Of a DNA stretch of 64,000 nt, positions 57,063 to 64,000 are shown piece by piece. The notes under the pieces are model-generated. The model saw only the letters and a list, made by a program, of their open reading frames with translations. It searched no databases and had not been told where the DNA came from. Made by a program: the position numbers and the translations under genes. The first letter of the stretch is position 1. Every line of letters begins with the position of its first letter. Source of the DNA: Papilionanthe hookeriana x Papilionanthe teres (lineage: Eukaryota > Streptophyta > Magnoliopsida > Asparagales > Orchidaceae); assembly GCA_022702705.1 (NCBI GenBank), contig CM040421.1, positions 53,985,740 through 54,049,739 of the forward strand. Reading direction: 5' to 3'.

Positions 57063-59490
57063 CCTATAAGTTCTGATGTCACTTCATGCTCCAAGTGGCA
57101 ACCAATCACCCTATGCATTTGTCATCAACACAACTTTACGTTTGATTAAAGCTCAAAAATAGCCAATGTCAAAATCTAGGTTACTCATGTGATAACAAAC
57201 AAGATTCTCATACCAATAAGAATATAGAAATCTTCCTTTGGACCATGATGTCATGCCAAAAATGAACCCTCGAAACACAACAACCAAATAAGGGTAAAGC
57301 TTGGATATTCTTTAATAGTTAAGTTTATCGGTTGTGAGTCATATGACACGCTAAGGCATAAGGCCCACTATTTATCCATTAAATTGGCCCACTAACAAGG
57401 TTTTTCATAGAACAATAAGGGATGCATAGCCTACACAACTCTTATCATCTAAGTGACCAAAATCCATAATAACATAAGATATTAGACAATAATATCTTGA
57501 TCAGGATTTTCATTGTTCCCTTGCTTGATCGAGACTTTTGCCATCCTACATCATCTACTCATAGCCAATAGTGTCGTATCTTTCACTTATAAAATCAAGA
57601 TATGCATATCTCGCTAGAAGCTACCACAATAGATCATCATATAGCCTGCATACCAGCATTAATCAAAACTTCTATGTCATATTGAAAGGGATAATTAACC
57701 ATAAAGATTTGTGCCTAAAAAAAACGTAAGTTAAAATTCATGGATAGTGTCTTATCTACCATTTACTATGTCTGCTGAAAAATTAAAACACAACACGCTG
57801 CACCTAATAAGGTGAGGAGAATAAATAACATGAACATTAATTTTGTAGAAATGCATAAAATCATAGTGCAAATATCGGTATATGCCGCTGGGTGATGTAG
57901 TGCCACTAAATCTTGGAAATAGTAGAAAATAACAAGTTGGATGCCATTACTTAATATGTTCACGAATAAAACCATACATAGATATCTATCACATTCAACC
58001 CACACATGCAAACATTAATTTGGAATTTCCAATATTTGACACTAGAAGTGTGAATGTGCTCAATCAACTTAATAACTTTTTCAAAAATATTAAGCAATAG
58101 TTGCAAAAATGTTTTCAAGCAAAAAAACAAAAAATTGCATGATCTTGTTTCATTGATGTTTAGAGAAAATGCTAAAGCACATATGAGAGTTGGGAGGTGG
58201 GAGGTGGGAGGTGGGAGGTGGGAGGTGGGAGGAGGGGCAAGGGGACTAAAATAAAGTTGATTTGGTTGAATAGTATGCTAGTGCAGTATATTCTCTCCAA
58301 TTTGTGTTGAAAATTTGTTTTTATGTCCATGCGGTTTACGAATCCTTTCCAAAATATAAAAAATAGGAAACTAAATATAAAAAATAGGAAACTAACTGGT
58401 GTGTTCAACATTCTTTCCAAGATTTCCCATGTAGCCAAGTGTCTAATGTCGTGTTCATTATGTCAAAAAGCTCTCCAAAAGTATTTGTACTTCATACCAT
58501 ACAATATGCACAATGGCATGCTAGCATCGATATAAAATGGACCACTTGAAAGTGCATATCAATGACACAAGATCACAACACACAAATCTTTCTGGGAAGC
58601 ACTTCAATCGCCATAATGATTAAAATATCAATTGAAAGGAATATAATCACTAAGAATCAATTCATCCAAGAGTCTTTATTTGGTCATCCAATGGTATAAG
58701 CTTCCTTTGTGTACCAATAGCTGTTGTCAATATAAATAACTCAATTAGATGTCAAGCACTGAAACCATAATAGTTTTAATGCTAAGCATTTACCAGACAG
58801 GACAAGGATAATAATGGCCTCTTTTGTATAATTAATGTCTCCTTGGTATGATATCATTGAGAGTAAGGTATAAAAAAGAAGATTCTCAGAATATTTGAAC
58901 TTGCAAAGTGAGATAAAGACAAGAGGATACACTGACTTGAAGGATGACTTTGCAAAATGATAAAAATAGTTCTTGCATAACCAAAAGCATAACACTATTT
59001 GTAAACTTTTGTGAAGGAAAAAGAATTCATTTGAATTCAAAATAACTAAATCATGTCTGTTATCAGCACAAATGTAATTTTATTGAACTGTCATTTTTCT
59101 CCATCTTAAAAGGGAAAATAGTTCATTTTAAAACATTGCTAGTGATAGTCAACTTATATCATTCAGGTTAAATCAATGTAAATTATTTCCATTAAAAAAA
59201 AGTAATCAGAATACAAATAATAAAAAAACAAAATAATATAACAGCAAAGAAATATTATCTTTTACTAAATCTATGGTTATTTAACAGGCTCTCTATACCA
59301 GAGATAAAAAAAAAAGGGAATCGGATAATATCATCTATCCGGTATAAAGTGATTACTTCTTTATGAAGGACACCACCAATGTTCTCCTCTCTTCTTTTGT
59401 TCGTCGAATTCGTGACTTGTTTCCCTTCGCAGCGCTGCATTGCGGAAGAGCAAATGACTGCCCTACCCAGCTAGCCATCACACCCTGCAT
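47334..59490 (-). CDS. AT3G52170-like helix-turn-helix DNA-binding protein, four coding exons
   Basis: Joining 59490-59357, 51405-50454, 49753-49587 and 47445-47334 on the minus strand gives 1,365 nt: 454 residues plus stop, with all introns GT-AG and phase consistent. The N-terminus reads MQGVMASWVGQSFAL, followed by KSRIRRTKEERRT and SFIKKYQ. The core is GKFPSLNLTHKEVGGSFYT then IREIVRDIIQENKVLGPGN (residues about 30-90). This matches my recollection of the plant-specific AT3G52170-like helix-turn-helix family. The middle 270 residues are acidic and Ser/Asn/Glu-rich without a named domain. The C-terminus ends FWAAIKSFVSSLIKFWSE, also a family hallmark. The start codon is chosen because the conserved WVGQ motif follows directly and an acceptor site lies just upstream. 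It is presumably a nuclear or organellar DNA-binding protein; its molecular role is not established. Confidence 0.9.
47632..48006. mobile_element. Possible MITE in the last intron
   Basis: Ends GGGGGTGTTTAGC and, from the right, GGGGTGATTGATAT are weakly inverted, in the style of hAT or PIF MITEs. The interior repeats variants of TAAATC..GGATTTA. No matching target-site duplication was found. Confidence 0.35.
48007..49586. other. Rest of the last intron
   Basis: AT-rich intronic sequence between exons 5 and 4. The only other feature seen is a short CA tract at about 49373-49386. Confidence 0.6.
49587..49753 (-). CDS. Exon 4
   Basis: Acceptor CTTATGCAG|A at 49753 and donor ATGAG|GTAAAT after 49587. 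It encodes 55 codons beginning IQLVDKSSSFVG, acidic and Ser-rich, and ends in GGGFM with two bases of a Ser codon. Confidence 0.85.
49754..50453. other. Intron between exons 3 and 4
   Basis: 700 bp, AT-rich, bounded by consensus donor and acceptor. No repeat or coding content is seen. Confidence 0.75.
50454..51405 (-). CDS. Exon 3: HTH core and acidic middle region
   Basis: Acceptor TTCCTTCAG|G at 51405 and donor GAT|GTAAGT after 50454 (perfect consensus). The 952 nt complete the HTH domain (FPSLNLTHKEVGGSFY) and encode a long Ser/Asn/Glu-rich stretch. Reading through the donor gives only a short tail and stop at 50409, so the splice is preferred. An exon downstream continues in phase. Confidence 0.9.
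51893..52082. repeat. Tandem duplication, 2 x 95 bp, in the long intron
   Basis: AAACTATTGATTCGTGAATT begins at 51893 and a near-identical copy at 51988. Both continue through ACATGTGTTGCAACCAAACA and end in a CCCAAAAATATAAT block. The first unit has a G-rich insertion at its end. Confidence 0.92.
52406..52611 (+). repeat. 5' LTR of the copia-like element
   Basis: 206 bp, TG...CA ends, aligning along its length with 55190-55397. Confidence 0.8.
52690..53080. repeat. Degenerate C-rich short repeats inside the copia-like element
   Basis: Many imperfect units of about 25-35 bp on the pattern TAGCCxxCGGAACTCCTCTCC and CTGCAG or CTACAG. They fill the 5' interior where gag would normally lie. Confidence 0.75.
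53802..53953. repeat. Tandem duplication, 2 x 76 bp
   Basis: ATGAGGCTGAGAAGACTTAC starts at 53802 and 53878. The two units are almost identical. Confidence 0.95.
54556..55090. repeat. Tandem duplication, 2 x about 267 bp
   Basis: Units begin at GGGCTTTTCCCCATAGCAAG (54556 and 54823). Both run on to CAACTAGAAGTCTCCCTAAA. The plus-strand frame 54352-55083 is open through both but repeats itself and shows no domain, so it is not called a gene. Confidence 0.93.
55190..55397 (+). repeat. 3' LTR of the copia-like element
   Basis: 208 bp. The terminal CA is mutated to AA. Confidence 0.78.
57001..57061. repeat. (TA)n microsatellite in the long intron
   Basis: About 60 bp of TA following a short CA tract. 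Confidence 0.97.
58189..58237. repeat. (GGGAGGT)n minisatellite in the long intron
   Basis: About six uninterrupted GGGAGGT units followed by GGGAGGAGGGG. Runs of GG/GGG at regular spacing make a G-quadruplex possible on the plus strand. The transcribed RNA of the minus-strand gene would be C-rich here. Confidence 0.95.
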
Positions 59491-59526
59491 GATGGTGATG
59501 AAATTCACGCTCTTGCACAGCTAAAC
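59357..59526 (-). CDS. Exon 2: end of 5' UTR and first coding exon (ATG at 59490-59488)
   Basis: The acceptor reads GCTATAG ahead of 59526 and the donor reads AGAA|GTAATC after 59357. It encodes 44 codons plus two bases: WVGQSFAL and the basic SRIRRTKEERR block at the start of the HTH domain. The split codon AA|G rejoins as Lys in FIKKYQ. Confidence 0.88.
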
Positions 59527-61294
59527 CTATAGCACCAAAATTAGAAGATTATAAATGATAGTAAGCATAAAAAAAAATAATCTGCAGAAAATGCAACGCG
59601 TCCAATAGACCCCTTTACTCGTAGCATCAATTTGTCATCTCAACCAAATAGCACTTTAGTTTTTCAATAATCAGGACGCCATATAAATGATCCAAATTCA
59701 AATAAGTAAAAAATGGGAGTATTAAACCATGAGTAAACTGCTCGTTTCGCAGAAATTTGGTTTCACGGAATGAGAGAAAATCAAGTTTTTTAAACAAGTC
59801 AACTTACACAAAATATTTTTGAAACGCGGTGTAACTTCAAATCAATATAGTGATTGCCGTTTAAAAATCAGTACTTCCAGGGCCCTATATGCTCCTTGAT
59901 ATAGAAACATTTATCATTAACACTAGGAGTAGAGAATTAGCCAAACTTTACACAGATTTAATGCAATGGCCTGATCCATGCAGGCTCCAGAAAGCCCTGA
60001 TCAAGCATCATAGCAACACAAAAAGTTAGCTTTCGAACAGTATAGCCAGAAAAAAAACATGTTTGCGGCCATTTATAACCTAAGAGTTCATCAATAAACT
60101 CAATATACAAAAACAAAACAAGAATAATACAATAGTGCAAAATAGGTTGAGCCTCTCAAAAACTCTGATGAAGTACCGCCCACAAAAAATCTCAACCGGC
60201 CCAGGAAACAAATTTTGCAACTTGAAAATTTCAGGCACAAATTAGACGGACAGTGACCACAAGAAAAAAATTGAAAGAAAAAAAGAAGACACAATCCATG
60301 TTTTATTCTCAATAAAACCTCATAATTGATAAAGAGAAGTTGGTGCCTTGGAATAATAACTTGGCTTCATGCCATAATTTCAATGAGCTACAAACTATAT
60401 TGGTCTCATGATTTCAACCATCAACAATGCAAAAAGCTTAAAGCATTTCCACAATATTCGGAACCTCTAAATTTTCACTTATCCTTTTCAATGGACAGTG
60501 GCTACTCAAAAGTTTCAAGATAAATTATTCCTCAAAAATTCTTCCCACTAAAACACAAACAACAGCATAAAAAAAGACAACAATCATAAGTCTTCTCAAT
60601 CTCCAGGTTTTGAGATAGGTTACTAACAAAATAAATAAACAAAAAATTAAACTACCAAAAAAATCAAGCATTAATAGCTACTGAAAAACTATACACGACA
60701 TATTTCACCTTTTCATATTCTTAGGGAAGTCTCATCCTTGACATCACCTCTAAGAGGATTAATACTGCATGAAATTTGCATATAGGTACCTAAATTCCCT
60801 GAAACAACATAAAGAATACATAATCCAGATCATATAAAAGTTAATTCGCTAGCATTGCATGGAAGAATAGATTACAAGGATCATCTCACCTTCAGTTTAG
60901 CTCAACAGCAGCATTATGAGCTAATGCTACCTTCAACCAAGTTGATCCACGTTTTCGCTTCCTCCAGACTTCAATCCAATGCAAACTGCTCGAAATACAT
61001 TACCAAGAGTAATCGTAAGTGTCATTTTCAACAATGTGTACAATTTTTGCTTCCATATGAGAAATTAGCGCGCCATGCATCACCTCAACCAAATAGTTCT
61101 AAGCTAAGTAACCCTAAGCCATTTGCAGAACAATAATCTTCTACAGCATTATCCCCGCTTAGGATATATCCTAAGCAGATGTCCCAAAAACATCAAACTT
61201 CGATTATAGAAATGGGAAGCTGAATAATGCAAGATGAAGAGCGACTTAAGGTGGTTGACAAAGTGGAAAGAATAGTGTAGTACAGCTCCATTAC
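59527..61294. other. Probable first intron of the HTH gene
   Basis: AT-rich interval between the candidate 5' UTR exon and the exon holding the ATG. Frames such as 60100-60312 minus and 60855-61136 plus are unassigned, and an additional alternative UTR exon cannot be excluded. Confidence 0.5.
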
Positions 61295-61400
61295 CTTCGT
61301 TCGGCGACCACTGCCAGAGTAGGGTTTTGGCCTTCTTGGTCGAAAGAAATACACTCCTTGAGCGTAGGGTGACGAAACGAATTTAACCTTGAAAGCTGTT
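61295..61400 (-). other. Probable 5' UTR exon 1 of the HTH gene
   Basis: GC-richer than its surroundings. A donor CGAAG|GTAATG lies after 61295 and could join to the acceptor at 59526, giving a non-coding first exon and a 1.8-kb intron. The 5' end is estimated from the TATA-like site upstream. Transcript data would be needed for certainty. Confidence 0.5.
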
Positions 61401-61445
61401 TCTTTACCTTTTTAATTTTTAAAAATGTAAATTAAATTTAAGGAA

Positions 61446-61456
61446 ATTATATACAC
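61446..61456 (-). promoter_or_regulatory. TATA-like element of the HTH gene
   Basis: The minus strand reads GTGTATATAAT about 50 bases upstream of the presumed exon 1. Such strings are common in AT-rich DNA, so it is only a candidate core promoter. Confidence 0.3.
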
Positions 61457-63240
61457 ACTAAACAACGTCAATACATGTACTTGTCTAACGCCTAATTTGA
61501 TTTTTTACAATTATAACACCTCTGTATTAAAAAATCATCCATAAGGAAAAATATATTTTTTATTTTTTAAAAAATTAATAATAATAATATTTTGGACGGG
61601 ATGTTAAAAATTTAAGTATTATATATATATGTAAATATAAAATTTTAAGTGTTAGAGTAAATATATGATTATTGTGTGGTATGTATTAAAATAATTTTTT
61701 TTTTATTTTATGAATTTATTATTTTTAACATTTGAATGTGGAAATACATTTTTTATTTTATTTATTGATAACTTTGTTATGGGCTTATATTAATTACGAA
61801 ATAAGGGTTTACAATATCTATTGAGTGTTTTTCAATGTAGCCAACATCATGGATCATATAGAGTTGTGTAGCACCGTCGTGAAGTCATGGGATAACAGTT
61901 TAGATTTATGAGGTTGTGAGCGTGTCAGCCGCAGCATGAAAATGCAAGACCATGGCTCATGTCTCGTGCAGTTGCATATTGGGTAGTTTTACTACATGGT
62001 GGCAAATATTTGACTTGGCATCATATGTGTATGTCAACCTTAGTCGCAATAGTGGGTATTAATTTTTGTATTAGTGTTGGTGTCAATAATAGGCATTACT
62101 CTTATTAAAGATGACATAAATCTATATCATTAGTAATGACAAGTTTTAATATTGACAACATATGTCGGCTTTATTAGCAATGACTAGTATCTTGGTGTTG
62201 AGTGCGTGCTTCAACGTTGGTACAAAGTCGTGTGTCAATTTTAATATCAACGATGGATGTCAATATGGTTGACAACAATCATCATCAAAATTGGCAATAT
62301 CGAGCTTAATAGTGGGTGTCATATTATATCGTCAATAATTAACGTTGGTCTTGGTTCTTAGTCTAGTCAACAATATTGATGTTGTTGGCATATGTCGATG
62401 TTGGTGTCAATGATAGGCATTGGATTCATGATGGCATGCTCTGAATTCTTTTATTTATAATTTTTTTTTCTTGTGGCCTCTCTAAGGCCCCGTTTGGAGC
62501 AGCTTATAAGTGTGGGTGACATTTTTATAAGGTCGTAGTTCTGCTTAATAAGCACGTTCACGCTGCATTTTGAGAACGACATTTATTAATATGTTGGATC
62601 GACACGACGACCCCCATTTGTTCGCGACGTAGTGCTGCCCTCGTCTCTCTCGCGTCTCCTCCTCTTGTGTCTCTTCTCTCTCGCGACCAAAATCATTGAG
62701 GTCGTGAACGAACCTTCGCGATAGAGAGCTGGGTTGGCAATGATGGGAGCGCGTTAGTATCTCATTATTCCCAACTGATAGCTAAAATACCAACATAATG
62801 TTAGCCTCACTTTTGTTGAGGTCTAGTCTCTCTTTAGAATAACCTAGAGTCTAGCCATAGGACTCTCCTGGTGACTATCTTAGAAGACTAGTAATAGAAC
62901 TCTTACCTCATAGAAAATCAAAACACTTCTTTGCTTCACTTGTAGTTTTCAAATGTTTAAAGTCTAACCCCAAAGTACTTAGGAGGATGAGACCAAACAA
63001 TAGGAAGCTCAAGAGAAGTTCCTTACTGGAGGGCTAAGCCTTAGGACTGACCCTATCTGGTCTGGGTGAGGCTCACACACACTTGCACATTACACTCTCA
63101 CACAATACCTCACAACCCTAAATCTTATGCCAAGCTTCCTTACACTTGATCCCCTACTCTTTTGGAAACACATCTGGGTGGTTTCCACAAGCTCTTAGTT
63201 TGGCTAGTACCAGCACATGGAGGATCCAAATGGGGAATTC
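61457..63240. other. Upstream intergenic region
   Basis: No gene is recognised. From about 61840 to 62430 many GTTGGTGTCAAT/GTCAATAAT-like phrases suggest an old, strongly degenerate repeat. At 62488 the sequence GGCCCCGTTTGGAGCAGC resembles a MITE terminus, but its partner end was not found. The stretch 62820-63120 is GC-richer and may be LTR-derived. Confidence 0.4.
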
Positions 63241-64000
63241 CCTTGGTACATGGCCCAAATGGATTATCAATTCCTTTCAACCCCAATTTTACAAAAAAAT
63301 CCAAACTTTTGGCCCCTTTGCACCTAAACTATACCAAATGACCAAATTGCCCCTAAAACCTTAAATTTGTCCAAAATTCCCAAAATCAACCAAAATTCCC
63401 AAAATCAACCAAAATTATCAAAATCTCCCAAAAATTATCCCAATACATTTCTCACCACTTAAAATACCCAAAACATCTCAAATTTACCAAAATTCCAAAA
63501 ATTCCAAAAATACCCTCAAAATTACCAAAATGTCCATCCTAGTCCAAAAATTCCCAAGACCCTTCAAATAATCCCAATTTTAGTTTTGAACCACCCCATG
63601 AGCCCAATTTGACCAAAAGCCCCAAATGGCCCTTAAAACCCAATTTCCCCCAAATCACCCCCAATGTCAATCCAATTGACCTCAATCTTGCCCAATTTCA
63701 ATTCTAAACCAAAATTCATCACCCTCAATACCAATCTAAACCAAATCTTAGCCCAATTTGACCCAATTGCTAACCCAATTTCAACTAATCAACAAGCCCC
63801 AAATTTGACCATGTGACCAAATTTCCCCCAATTGAACCTCATGACCAAACCAATTCCCTAAATTAATATCCAAAACTCTTCATAACATTCCCCTAAACTA
63901 AATTAAACTGCCAATTGACCCAAATTTCCACTCAAGCCTCACTCAAATCCAACCCAAGCCAAAATCCTCAAAATTCCCCCAAATGTGCCACATGTCCAAA
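63241..64000. repeat. G-poor, CCAAAATT-rich strand-asymmetric tract
   Basis: The plus strand is made almost entirely of A, C and T, with short motifs such as CCAAAATTCCCAAAATCAA (repeated directly at about 63371-63410) and CCCAATTT recurring to the window edge. No stable period is seen. The composition resembles non-coding interiors of some large plant LTR elements, but no element ends are visible. Confidence 0.6.

Larger units (their letters stand above)
55398..59356. other. Remainder of the 8-kb intron
   Basis: AT-rich, no host exon seen. It holds a (TA)n tract, a G-rich minisatellite and a 22-bp direct duplication at about 58352-58395. The frame 55795-56082 is unassigned. Confidence 0.55.

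Noticed and set aside
60855..61136. 93-codon plus-strand frame upstream of the HTH gene
   Set aside because: It lies antisense within the probable first intron and has no domain; the minus-strand reading fits intronic or UTR sequence better.
1..64000. CRISPR array, prokaryotic defence system or operon
   Set aside because: All repeat arrays here are microsatellites, tandem duplications or transposon parts without spacer structure. Splice sites, LINEs and MITEs show plant nuclear DNA.

Overview
The window is AT-rich eukaryotic nuclear DNA from a flowering plant. The evidence is one plant-specific intron-containing gene on the minus strand, plant-type L1 and RTE LINEs, a Tat-lineage Ty3/gypsy element with an antisense extra ORF, and hAT-like and Mutator-like MITEs. 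There is no operon structure, no rRNA and no CRISPR array. Species cannot be named from the sequence.

Left part (1-23,539): a graveyard of repeats. An RTE LINE endonuclease fragment runs off the left edge. Then come long TA tracts, an LTR remnant related to the gypsy LTR further right, the 3' half of an L1 LINE, the 3' tail of a second RTE LINE, several fold-back/MITE elements (one hAT-like copy has a perfect 8-bp target-site duplication), two LTR-like copies of one family in opposite orientation, and a diverged duplicated segment (about 7.9 kb and 19.7 kb). No convincing host gene was found here.

Middle part (23,540-41,370): one old L1-type LINE of roughly 6.4 kb, expanded to 17.8 kb by nested events that can be removed on paper. 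These are a 1,643-bp solo LTR in ORF1 (5-bp TSD), a 7.3-kb rearranged Tat gypsy element in the ORF2 reverse transcriptase (near-identical 5-bp TSD, exact in-frame rejoining), a 508-bp hAT-like MITE with a tRNA-like internal promoter (8-bp TSD), and four tandem copies of a 665-bp unit ending in a CCCCA tract. The Tat element has integrase and RNase H on the minus strand but its reverse transcriptase on the plus strand.

Right part (47,334-61,400): a real gene on the minus strand. Four coding exons with consensus GT-AG splice sites join into a 454-residue protein of the plant AT3G52170-like helix-turn-helix family, plus a probable 5' UTR exon. The 8-kb intron that splits the HTH domain carries a copia-like non-autonomous LTR element, TA tracts and a G-rich minisatellite. 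Beyond the promoter the window ends in a strikingly G-poor tract.
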